5,271 nucleotides of DNA, taken from contig VGBY01000074.1 in NCBI GenBank assembly GCA_016870295.1, positions 1 to 5,271 on the forward strand, given 5' to 3'. The translations under genes and the position numbers were made by a program. The notes under the pieces were generated by a model. That model ran no database searches, had not been told where the DNA came from, and saw only the letters and a program-made list of their open reading frames with translations. Each line of letters begins with the position of its first letter. The stretch's first letter is position 1. This DNA is from Actinomycetota bacterium (GTDB taxonomy: Bacteria > Actinomycetota > Acidimicrobiia > Acidimicrobiales > Ilumatobacteraceae). Positions 1-5,271 of the stretch are shown here, piece by piece.

Positions 1-1254
1 GTCGATGATCTGCATGGCGCGCACCTTGGGCGCACCACTCACCGTGCCGGCCGGCAGCGTGGCGCGCAATACGTCGATGGGGCCGAGACCGTCGCGCAAC
101 TCCCCCGACACCTGCGAGGTGAGGTGCATCACGTGGCTGTAGCGCTCGAGTGTCATCAGTTCATCAACCTTCACGGTGCCAAACTTCGCCACGCGCCCCA
201 CGTCGTTGCGCGCCAAATCGACCAGCATCACGTGCTCGGCGCGCTCCTTCGGGTTTTCCTTCAGTTCTCCGGCCAACCGCCGATCGTGTTCGTCGTCGCG
301 ACCGCGCTTGCGCGTGCCGGCGATCGGTCGGCTCGTCACCCGACCATCGCGCACCTGCACGAGTGGCTCTGGCGAACTGCCGGCAATCGTGAGTGCATCG
401 TGGCGAACGAAGTACATGTACGGACTCGGGTTCACTTGTCGCAGCACGCGATAGAAGTCGAACGGGTCGGCGTCGAGTTGCACGTCGAATCGTTGTGACA
501 ACACCACTTGGAAGATGTCGCCGGCGAGGATGTGCTCCTTCGCCACACGCACGGCGTCTTGATACTTGCCCTTCGACATCGATGACGGCGCCGCAATGGG
601 CGTATCGGTGCCGAGTGGCGGTGCGACCGAGTCGCCTGGTGTGGCGCGGGCAAGGTCATCGGCCATGCGCTGCACGGCAACGGCGGCGCGGTCGTAGGCG
701 GCATCGAGCTCGGCCGTATTCAAGCCGAGCGTGGGAACACTTTCAATCAGGTAGGCGCGCTGCCGCCAATGGTCGAAGGCAGCGAGTGAACCGATCATCG
801 ACATGATTGCCGCGGGGATTCCCCGGTCGTCGTGTGGCGCATCGGGCAAGCGTTCGACTTCGCGCACGATGTCGTAACCGATGTGGCCGATCATGCCCCC
901 TTGCAATGGCGGCAACTCGGCGATCACTGGTGCACGATGCGCCTCGAGCATCGCCTCGAGCGCGGCGAGAAAGCCCCTGTCGCGCGGCACCGATGCGGGC
1001 ACGGCGCCTGTCACGCGCACTTCGCCGTCGATGAGCGAAAGTTCGGCGCGCGATCGGCATCCGACGAAACTGAAGCGGGCCCAGCGTTCGCCGTGCTCCA
1101 CTGATTCGAGCAGGAACCCGGGCTCGTCACCGACGAGGGCGAGAAAGGCGCCGACGGGAGTGTGCCGGTCGGCGAGAACTTCCGTCCATACGGGCACTAC
1201 GCCGTGCGATGCCGCAAGTGCTACGAATTCATCGCGGCTCGGCGAAATGCGCAC
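1..1254 (-). CDS. trpE: Anthranilate synthase component I, TrpE (3' end cut off by the window edge)
   Basis: Catalyses chorismate plus glutamine-derived ammonia to anthranilate, the first committed step of tryptophan synthesis, normally in complex with the TrpG amidotransferase. The visible 418 codons run in frame to base 1; the family is usually about 490-520 residues, so roughly the last 80-100 are outside. Seen in the translation: the N-terminal LLES motif (residues 48-51) and NPSPYM (275-280), both part of the tryptophan-feedback site in studied TrpE proteins; PPLQGG (115-120); and the chorismate-binding core with GSSPE (292-296), PIAGT (310-314), ELKENPKERAEH (330-341), MLVDLARND (343-351) and SGAPK (406-410). 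LLES and the closely TrpE-like N-terminal domain favour TrpE over PabB or the isochorismate and salicylate synthases. The GTG start at 1254 is chosen because GAGG lies six bases upstream; it begins eight bases after the GroES-like stop, so the two are probably co-transcribed and coupled. No trpG is visible. Confidence 0.95.
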   Translation of the reverse strand, partial: MRISPSRDEFVALAASHGVVPVWTEVLADRHTPVGAFLALVGDEPGFLLESVEHGERWARFSFVGCRSRAELSLIDGEVRVTGAVPASVPRDRGFLAALEAMLEAHRAPVIAELPPLQGGMIGHIGYDIVREVERLPDAPHDDRGIPAAIMSMIGSLAAFDHWRQRAYLIESVPTLGLNTAELDAAYDRAAVAVQRMADDLARATPGDSVAPPLGTDTPIAAPSSMSKGKYQDAVRVAKEHILAGDIFQVVLSQRFDVQLDADPFDFYRVLRQVNPSPYMYFVRHDALTIAGSSPEPLVQVRDGRVTSRPIAGTRKRGRDDEHDRRLAGELKENPKERAEHVMLVDLARNDVGRVAKFGTVKVDELMTLERYSHVMHLTSQVSGELRDGLGPIDVLRATLPAGTVSGAPKVRAMQIID

Positions 1255-1260
1255 CGGCGA

Positions 1261-1264
1261 CCTC
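1261..1264 (-). promoter_or_regulatory. Ribosome binding site of trpE
   Basis: On the minus strand GAGG is followed by a six-base spacer and GTG at 1254. The site overlaps the stop codon (TGA, 1265-1263) of the upstream GroES-like gene, as expected for translational coupling. It is among the clearest Shine-Dalgarno matches in the window and decides the GTG start of trpE. Confidence 0.6.
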
Positions 1265-1586
1265 AGAGGTAGAGACCGGTGCTCGCCTCGATGCGCGAAG
1301 CAGCTACGGCGTGCAGGTCGCGCTCGCGCAACATGATGTAGTCGACACCACCGACTTCAACCTCGTAGCGGTCGTCGGGGCTGAAGAGCACGCGATCGCC
1401 GACTTCGGCCGCGCGCACACTCTGTCCGAGCGCCACGACCTCCGCCCACACGAGTCGCTTTGCCACTTGCGCCGTCGCGGGGATCAAGATGCCACCCGAC
1501 GAGCGCCTTTCACCGTCGGCCGACGGGATGCGCACCAACAACCGGTCATTCAACATCTTGATCGGAAGTTTTTCGTCGCCCGACAT
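1263..1586 (-). CDS. GroES/Cpn10-family co-chaperone-like protein
   Basis: A 107-residue protein with the Cpn10 fold signature. It opens with IKMLNDRLLVR (residues 9-19), equivalent to the IRPLHDRVIVKR type of GroES start. A mobile-loop segment follows (about 23-40: ERRSSGGILIPATAQ), where ILI occupies the place of the IVL tripeptide that binds GroEL. Then come WAEVVALG (47-54), VGDRVLF (62-68) and a terminal LRERDLHAVA (86-95). Compared with E. coli GroES (97 aa), the roof-loop region (about 54-63) is short by roughly nine residues, and there is a C-terminal extension ending TGLYL. I recall similar sequences annotated as co-chaperone GroES in actinobacteria as a paralogue of the main GroES; this is from memory. 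It sits 28 bases after hisF and eight before trpE, with no groEL beside it. The start at 1586 is taken because family similarity begins right after it; an upstream extension in the same frame runs through hisF and is arginine-rich noise. Its role, whether chaperonin co-factor or something specific to this operon, is unknown. Confidence 0.85.
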   Translation of the reverse strand: MSGDEKLPIKMLNDRLLVRIPSADGERRSSGGILIPATAQVAKRLVWAEVVALGQSVRAAEVGDRVLFSPDDRYEVEVGGVDYIMLRERDLHAVAASRIEASTGLYL

Positions 1587-1593
1587 TTGGGTC

Positions 1594-1599
1594 AGGCTA
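1594..1599 (-). promoter_or_regulatory. Possible -10 element for a leaderless transcript of the GroES-like gene
   Basis: In the 28-base gap after hisF the minus strand reads TAGCCT, matching the actinobacterial TAnnnT -10 pattern, exactly seven bases before the ATG at 1586. No Shine-Dalgarno sequence precedes this ATG, which would fit a leaderless start. The hexamer expected at -35 (about 1617-1622, CACGCT) shows no useful match. TAnnnT occurs often by chance, so this is only a candidate. Confidence 0.2.
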
Positions 1600-1614
1600 C
1601 TGAGGCATTCGCGC

Positions 1615-2379
1615 TCAGCGTGCCGGGCGCACGCGCACACCGCGCGCCGCCATCGCGGTCTTCGCCTGCGCCACCGTGAACTCGCCAAAGTGGAAGATTG
1701 AGGCAGCCAACACCGCATCTGCCCCGCCAACGAGCACACCATCCGCCAGATGGTCGAGCGTGCCGACGCCGCCGCTGGCGATCACCGGAACATCGACCGA
1801 GTCGACGATCGTGCGGGTGAGTTGCAGGTCGAATCCGTTGCGTGTGCCGTCGCGATCCATCGAGGTGAGGAGGATTTCCCCCGCACCCAGTGCGACGGCC
1901 CGTTGGGCCCACTCGCGCGCATCGATACCGGTGGGAGTGCGGCCGCCGTTGACGAATACTTCGTAGCGCGAGGCATCGACGTGTTTGGCGTCGATCGCAC
2001 ACACCACACACTGGTTGCCGAAATCTGCGGCGATCTCCCGAATCAACTCCGGGCGCTGCACGGCAGCAGTGTTGACACTCACCTTGTCGGCACCCGCGCG
2101 CAGCAGTTCGCGCGCCGAAGCGGCCTCGCGCACTCCGCCGCCCACCGTGAGCGGGATGAACAGTTGCTCGGCGGCACGCGCAACAACGTCGACCATCGTG
2201 TTGCGCTTGTCGCTGGACGCCGTGATATCGAGAAAGACCACCTCATCGGCTCCCTCGGTGTCGTATCGAATGGCGAGCTCCACAGGGTCGCCGGCGTCGC
2301 GTAAGCCGACGAAGTTCACGCCCTTTACGACGCGACCATTCGTCACATCGAGACACGGGATGACCCTGGCGTATGTCAT
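1615..2379 (-). CDS. hisF: Imidazole glycerol phosphate synthase cyclase subunit HisF
   Basis: Cytosolic (beta/alpha)8-barrel enzyme that condenses ammonia delivered by HisH with PRFAR, giving imidazole glycerol phosphate for histidine and AICAR for purine synthesis. It has 254 residues, a normal family length, and starts RVIPCLDV. The catalytic aspartates are present at D11 (CLDV) and D130 (CAIDAK). Phosphate-binding glycine segments are GGG (80-82) and SGGVG (202-206), and DRDGT (175-179) is also typical. Residues corresponding to the ammonia gate described in Thermotoga HisF are visible (R5, E46, K99 and a glutamate at 168), as is D98, which pairs with a HisH lysine there. The ATG overlaps the hisA stop as ATGA, so translation is probably coupled to hisA. 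It is about 740 bases downstream of its partner hisH, with hisA between them. Confidence 0.97.
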   Translation of the reverse strand: MTYARVIPCLDVTNGRVVKGVNFVGLRDAGDPVELAIRYDTEGADEVVFLDITASSDKRNTMVDVVARAAEQLFIPLTVGGGVREAASARELLRAGADKVSVNTAAVQRPELIREIAADFGNQCVVCAIDAKHVDASRYEVFVNGGRTPTGIDAREWAQRAVALGAGEILLTSMDRDGTRNGFDLQLTRTIVDSVDVPVIASGGVGTLDHLADGVLVGGADAVLAASIFHFGEFTVAQAKTAMAARGVRVRPAR

Positions 2380-3119
2380 GCGCGCAACACCTTCAATGCG
2401 TCAGCAACGGTGAACCGACCTTCGTAGATGGCCTTGCCGACGATCACGCCACCAAGTGTGCGGCTGGTATCAGACGGCGATGAACCGCCGATGCGCACGT
2501 CACGCAGTGCCCTGAGGTCGTTCAGCTCGGCGACACCACCGCTGGCGATCACCGGCGTCGTGGTGAGTGATGCAACTTCTTGCAATCCATCGATGTCGGG
2601 GCCGGCGAGCATGCCGTCACGCGAGATATCCGTGATCACAAAGGCGCTGGCGGCCGGGTAGTTCGCCACGGCGGCATGCAACGTGAGTGTGGAGCCGCGC
2701 AGCCATCCGTCGGTCGCCACTTCGCCGTTGCGGTGGTCGAGCCCCACTGCCACGCTGACGACGCGCGATACCGCATCGACGAGATCGGGTTCACGCACTG
2801 CAGCCGAACCCATCACCACTCGCGCGACGCCTGCATCGGCGAGCTGTTGGGCATCGTCGAGGCTGCGCACGCCTCCCCCAGTTTGAATCTGCACCGACGC
2901 CCCGAGCGCAGAAGCGATGCGCGACACCACTTCGCGATTGTTGCCGTCACCCTTGGCTGCATCGAGGTCGACGATGTGCACCCATGTGGCGCCGGCGTCG
3001 GCAAATTGCCGCGCCACTTGCAGCGGGTCGTCGCCGTAGACGCGCTCGCGAGCAAAGTCGCCCTGCTCGAGTCGCACGACACGACCCCGACGCAGGTCGA
3101 TGGCCGGGTACAGGTGCAC
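2376..3119 (-). CDS. hisA: ProFAR isomerase HisA
   Basis: Isomerises the aminoaldose ProFAR to the aminoketose PRFAR, the fourth enzyme step of histidine synthesis, on a (beta/alpha)8 barrel related to HisF. With the GTG start at 3119 the protein has 247 residues and begins HLYPAIDL, placing the catalytic aspartate at D8 as in well-studied HisA; the second acid is D128 (VGLDHRNG) and T163-D164 lie in TDISRDG. Other signatures are VHIVDLDAAKGD, the HisA-type QTGGGVR, GPDIDGL, VIASGGV and GVIVGKAIYEGRF. An in-frame ATG at 3137 would add six residues and overlap hisH by 17 bases; neither start has a good Shine-Dalgarno site, and GTG is preferred from the position of D8. Residues characteristic of bifunctional PriA (SGGIR and the Arg-Gly-Trp motif) are absent. 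A polar insertion of roughly ten residues (GGSSPSDTSRT) sits before the last barrel strand. The gene lies between hisH and hisF, as is common in actinobacteria. Confidence 0.95.
   Translation of the reverse strand: MHLYPAIDLRRGRVVRLEQGDFARERVYGDDPLQVARQFADAGATWVHIVDLDAAKGDGNNREVVSRIASALGASVQIQTGGGVRSLDDAQQLADAGVARVVMGSAAVREPDLVDAVSRVVSVAVGLDHRNGEVATDGWLRGSTLTLHAAVANYPAASAFVITDISRDGMLAGPDIDGLQEVASLTTTPVIASGGVAELNDLRALRDVRIGGSSPSDTSRTLGGVIVGKAIYEGRFTVADALKVLRA
2389..2395 (-). promoter_or_regulatory. Probable ribosome binding site of hisF
   Basis: GAAGGTG on the minus strand lies inside the end of hisA, nine bases before the hisF ATG at 2379. It is a partial match to the AAGGAGGTG consensus and supports reinitiation at the ATGA overlap. 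Confidence 0.4.
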
Positions 3120-3120
3120 G

Positions 3121-3741
3121 TCAGCGCCCGGCTGCATTCACGAAGTTGCGCAACAAGGCGAGCCCGTCGGCGGCCGACTTCTCCGGGTGGAACTGCACCG
3201 CGAACACGTTGTTGCGTCGCACCGCGGCGGTGACTTCACAGCCGTAGTCGGTGGTGGCAGCCACATGCGACGAGTCACTCGGCACGCAGTGCAGCGAGTG
3301 CACGAAATACATCCACGACTCGGCGGGCAAACCAGCGAACAGCGGGTCGCTGCCGCGCAACGAGAGGCGGTTCCACTGCATTTGCGGGCGCTTCACCGTG
3401 TCGGGTAGATACCGCACCGCCCCACTCACGACACCGAGCCCCGCCACACCCGGGCTTTCTTCGCTCGAATCAAACAGCATCTGCATACCGACGCAGATTC
3501 CCAGGAACGGCGCGCCGCCATCAACGCGCTCGTGCACGAGATCTTCCATTCCACTCTCGCGAACGGCGTTCATGCAGGCACCAAAGTTGCCGACGCCGGG
3601 CAGCACCGCCGCGTGCGCATCGCGGATCAACGACGCGTCGTTCGTGAGTCGCGCGTCAGCGCCGACCTTTTGCAGCGCCTTTTGCGCCGAACGCAGGTTG
3701 CCGATGCCGTAGTCGAGCACCGCGATGAGCGGTGTCGGCAT
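3121..3741 (-). CDS. hisH: Imidazole glycerol phosphate synthase glutaminase subunit HisH
   Basis: Class I glutamine amidotransferase that hydrolyses glutamine and channels ammonia into HisF. It has 206 residues, normal for the family. Seen: DYGIGNLRS (10-18), PGVGNFGACM (49-58, the oxyanion-strand region), nucleophile C83 in GICVGMQ, and the H185/E187 partners in QFHPEKS, completing the Cys-His-Glu triad. K188 corresponds to the lysine that salt-bridges HisF D98 in the Thermotoga complex. The segment usually written MGWN reads MQWN (121-124). The ATG at 3741 overlaps the hisB stop in TGATG and has an AAGGGA ribosome site eight bases upstream; a longer in-frame start at 3804 would run through hisB without family similarity. 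The stop is followed one base later by the preferred hisA GTG. HisH is separated from its partner hisF only by hisA. Confidence 0.97.
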   Translation of the reverse strand: MPTPLIAVLDYGIGNLRSAQKALQKVGADARLTNDASLIRDAHAAVLPGVGNFGACMNAVRESGMEDLVHERVDGGAPFLGICVGMQMLFDSSEESPGVAGLGVVSGAVRYLPDTVKRPQMQWNRLSLRGSDPLFAGLPAESWMYFVHSLHCVPSDSSHVAATTDYGCEVTAAVRRNNVFAVQFHPEKSAADGLALLRNFVNAAGR

Positions 3742-4331
3742 CAGAGCGTTCCCTTGGTGGAGGGCACTCCTGACGACTCGACACGGACGGCATCGCGCAA
3801 GCACCGCGCGAGACCCTTGAACGTCGCCTCGATGATGTGGTGCACGTTCGTGCCGGTGCGCTTGCGCACGTGCAGCGTGATGGCAGCCGCATTGGCGAAC
3901 GACGACACCGCGTGCTCGGCGAGTTGCGGATCAAACGGCGGGCTGCCGAGCGGTAGGCACTCGGGCAGCGACACGTCCCACGCGACGAACGGGCGACCAC
4001 TCAGGTCGAGCGCCACATCGATCAGCGCTTCGTCGAGTGGAAACGCGCCACTCGCAAAGCGTCGAATTCCGGCCTTGTCGCCGAGCGCTTCGCGGAAGGC
4101 CTCGCCGAGCGCTATAGATACGTCTTCAATCGTGTGGTGCGTGTCGATGTGCAAGTCGCCCTTGGCGCGCACCTCGAGACGAAAACCGCCGTGCTTGCCC
4201 AATTGATCGAGCATGTGATCAAAGAACGGAATGCCGGTGTCGACGCTGGTCGCGGCCGGACCATCGAGGTCGATGATTACATCAACCGACGTCTCCTTGG
4301 TCGCGCGCGAGCGGCGGGCCGAACGGGTCAT
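3741..4331 (-). CDS. hisB: Imidazoleglycerol-phosphate dehydratase HisB (monofunctional)
   Basis: Manganese-dependent dehydration of imidazole glycerol phosphate to imidazole acetol phosphate. It has 196 residues, the size of the stand-alone dehydratase, with no histidinol-phosphate phosphatase domain fused as in enterobacteria, so that phosphatase must be encoded elsewhere. Metal-binding and catalytic signatures are visible: FFDHML (36-41), DTHHTIED (63-70, the first HHxxE-type motif), EHAVSSFA (139-146) and HHIIEA (164-169, the second HHxxE motif) followed by K172. Also typical are the start RSRATKET, FPLDEAL and DLSGRPF. The ATG at 4331 comes four bases after the hisC stop. The upstream sequence has no strong Shine-Dalgarno match, so translation probably depends on ribosomes leaving hisC. 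Its stop overlaps the hisH start. Confidence 0.97.
   Translation of the reverse strand: MTRSARRSRATKETSVDVIIDLDGPAATSVDTGIPFFDHMLDQLGKHGGFRLEVRAKGDLHIDTHHTIEDVSIALGEAFREALGDKAGIRRFASGAFPLDEALIDVALDLSGRPFVAWDVSLPECLPLGSPPFDPQLAEHAVSSFANAAAITLHVRKRTGTNVHHIIEATFKGLARCLRDAVRVESSGVPSTKGTL
3750..3755 (-). promoter_or_regulatory. Ribosome binding site of hisH
   Basis: AAGGGA on the minus strand within the 3' end of hisB is eight bases from the hisH ATG at 3741. It supports that start over the in-frame upstream codon at 3804. Confidence 0.5.
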
Positions 4332-4335
4332 GGTT

Positions 4336-5271
4336 CTAGTCTCGCGCCGTAACCGCGCCGCGCAACGCGCTGAGGAAGGCGTCGTTTTCGACGGTCGTAC
4401 CCACGGTGACCCGCAGACAATCGGTCAACCCGTCCCACGATGAGCAGTCACGCACCAAGACTCCGGCGTCGAGCATCGCCTGCCACGCGGCGCGCCCCGC
4501 GACCTGCGTGGGTCGAAACAGGATGAAGTTGGCCTGGCTCGGCCACACGGTGAGCGGCAGGCTGCGCATCGCTGCCAGCAGTCGCTCGCGCTCCGCCACC
4601 ACCGTCTTGACGCCGGCTTCCATGTGGCCGATGTGCTGCAAGGCGAGCAGACCGGCGCGTTGCTTCATCGCGTCGAGGTGGTACGGCAGCGTGACGATTT
4701 CCAGATCGCTGATCATCCACTTCGGCGCGACGAGGTAGCCGAGTCGAGCGGCCGCCATCGACCATGTCTTGGAGAACGTACGACTCACCGCAACTTTCGA
4801 CCCCTCGCTCACGTAATCGAGCGCGGTGTGCGGTGAGAACTGCGCATACGCCTCGTCGACCACAACGACGCCTGGTGCATGTTCGACGGTCGCTTTCACT
4901 ACGGCAGGATCTTCGGCCATGCCCGTGGGGTTGTTCGGCGAACAAAGAAACGTGACGCTCGGTGCGAACTCTGTGCAGACGCGTCGCACTTCGCTGACGT
5001 CGAGCGTGAAGTCGGGGTTGCGCTTTCCGTTCACCACCGTGGCTCCGGCGATGCGGGCGATGTGGGAGTGCAACTGGTAGGTGGGCTCGAATGTGGCGAC
5101 GGTGCGACCCGCGCCGGAATATGCAAGTAGTACCGCCTGCAGCACTTCGTTGCTGCCGTTGGCGACGAAGACGTTTTCTGGCCCCACACTGTGCAGTGCT
5201 CCGATTGCGGCGCGCAACTCGCGGGCCGCGCGATCGGGATAGCGATTCCATTTCACGTCGCTGACTGCAGC
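4336..5271 (-). CDS. hisC: Histidinol-phosphate aminotransferase HisC (5' end cut off by the window edge)
   Basis: PLP-dependent class I/II aminotransferase converting imidazole acetol phosphate and glutamate to histidinol phosphate. The frame stays open to base 5271 and yields 311 residues; with a usual length near 350-370, about 40-60 N-terminal residues are missing. In visible-fragment numbering: NRYPD (9-13), ANGSNEVL (37-44), FEPTY (61-65), SPNNPTG (111-117), VVDEAYAQF (137-145), and SRTFSK with PLP lysine K168, followed by WSMAAARLGY; R287 in LRVTVGT fits the substrate-carboxylate arginine. The GTG at 5256 is read as an internal valine because the upstream codons (AAVSD) continue the protein and NRYPD normally lies well inside HisC. 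Related enzymes such as CobD or aromatic aminotransferases share the fold, but the position directly before hisB makes HisC the firm call. In actinobacteria hisD usually lies upstream, outside this window. Confidence 0.96.
   Translation of the reverse strand, partial: AAVSDVKWNRYPDRAARELRAAIGALHSVGPENVFVANGSNEVLQAVLLAYSGAGRTVATFEPTYQLHSHIARIAGATVVNGKRNPDFTLDVSEVRRVCTEFAPSVTFLCSPNNPTGMAEDPAVVKATVEHAPGVVVVDEAYAQFSPHTALDYVSEGSKVAVSRTFSKTWSMAAARLGYLVAPKWMISDLEIVTLPYHLDAMKQRAGLLALQHIGHMEAGVKTVVAERERLLAAMRSLPLTVWPSQANFILFRPTQVAGRAAWQAMLDAGVLVRDCSSWDGLTDCLRVTVGTTVENDAFLSALRGAVTARD

Noticed and set aside
743..1060. Short minus-strand frames at 743-1060 and 432-704
   Set aside because: Out-of-frame shadows inside trpE, whose 418-codon reading frame covers both with intact motifs.
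1209..1679. 156-codon open frame on the plus strand across the GroES-like gene
   Set aside because: Antisense to the GroES-like gene and its borders; the minus-strand protein has clear Cpn10 similarity, this one has none.
1587..1742. N-terminal extension of the GroES-like frame by 52 codons
   Set aside because: Overlaps the hisF 3' end, is Arg/Trp/Cys-rich, and family similarity starts only after the ATG at 1586.
1750..2304. 184-codon open frame on the plus strand
   Set aside because: Antisense shadow of hisF with no plausible protein signature.
2580..3233. 217-codon open frame on the plus strand
   Set aside because: Antisense to hisA and the end of hisH; the His- and Arg-rich translation has no domain-like pattern, and hisA explains this DNA.
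3742..3804. Longer hisH start at 3804
   Set aside because: The extra 21 residues lie inside hisB and have no HisH similarity; the ATG at 3741 has a ribosome site and starts directly before the conserved N terminus.
3532..4206. 224-codon open frame on the plus strand
   Set aside because: Lies antisense across hisB and hisH, which have full catalytic motifs. The translation is rich in Arg, Ser and Ala without recognisable motifs, typical of a GC-rich shadow frame.
5254..5256. GTG as the start of hisC
   Set aside because: The frame continues upstream to the window edge, and the NRYPD motif follows almost at once, whereas HisC normally has several dozen residues before it.
1..5271. Terminators, tRNA or other RNA genes, riboswitches, CRISPR arrays, IS elements, attachment sites
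   Set aside because: Coding density is near complete, the only gap above ten bases is 28 bases long, and I saw no hairpin followed by a T-run, no direct-repeat array and no terminal inverted repeats.

Overview
The window is a tightly packed run of seven genes, all on the minus strand and therefore read from the right edge to the left. It is the middle and distal part of a histidine biosynthesis operon followed by the first tryptophan biosynthesis gene. In transcription order: hisC (5' end cut by the right edge, 5271-4336), hisB (4331-3741), hisH (3741-3121), hisA (3119-2376, or from 3137), hisF (2379-1615), a small GroES/Cpn10-family gene (1586-1263) and trpE (1254 to beyond the left edge). 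Gaps are at most 28 bases, and two junctions overlap (hisB/hisH TGATG, hisA/hisF ATGA). No RNA gene, mobile element, CRISPR array, terminator or gene-free stretch is visible.

The high GC content, the order hisC-hisB-hisH-hisA-hisF with trpE close behind, GTG starts and the protein sequences all suggest an actinobacterium. The HisA and GroES-like sequences most recall Acidimicrobiia-type lineages. The class assignment is an inference from recalled sequence style, not from a search.

How the genes work together: HisA isomerises ProFAR to PRFAR. The HisH-HisF glutamine amidotransferase/cyclase converts PRFAR to imidazole glycerol phosphate (IGP) and AICAR. HisB dehydrates IGP to imidazole acetol phosphate, and HisC transaminates that to histidinol phosphate. 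Catalytic residues look intact in all of them. TrpE starts the tryptophan branch from chorismate and carries the usual tryptophan-feedback motifs.

The least ordinary element is the 107-residue GroES-like gene between hisF and trpE, a position where many actinobacteria carry hisI. It keeps a GroES-type mobile loop, has a shortened roof-loop region and carries a C-terminal extension. A second point is that HisA has the classical HisA signatures and lacks residues typical of the bifunctional actinobacterial PriA, so a separate trpF would be expected elsewhere. The rest is conventional amino-acid biosynthesis; I do not see a new multi-gene system here.
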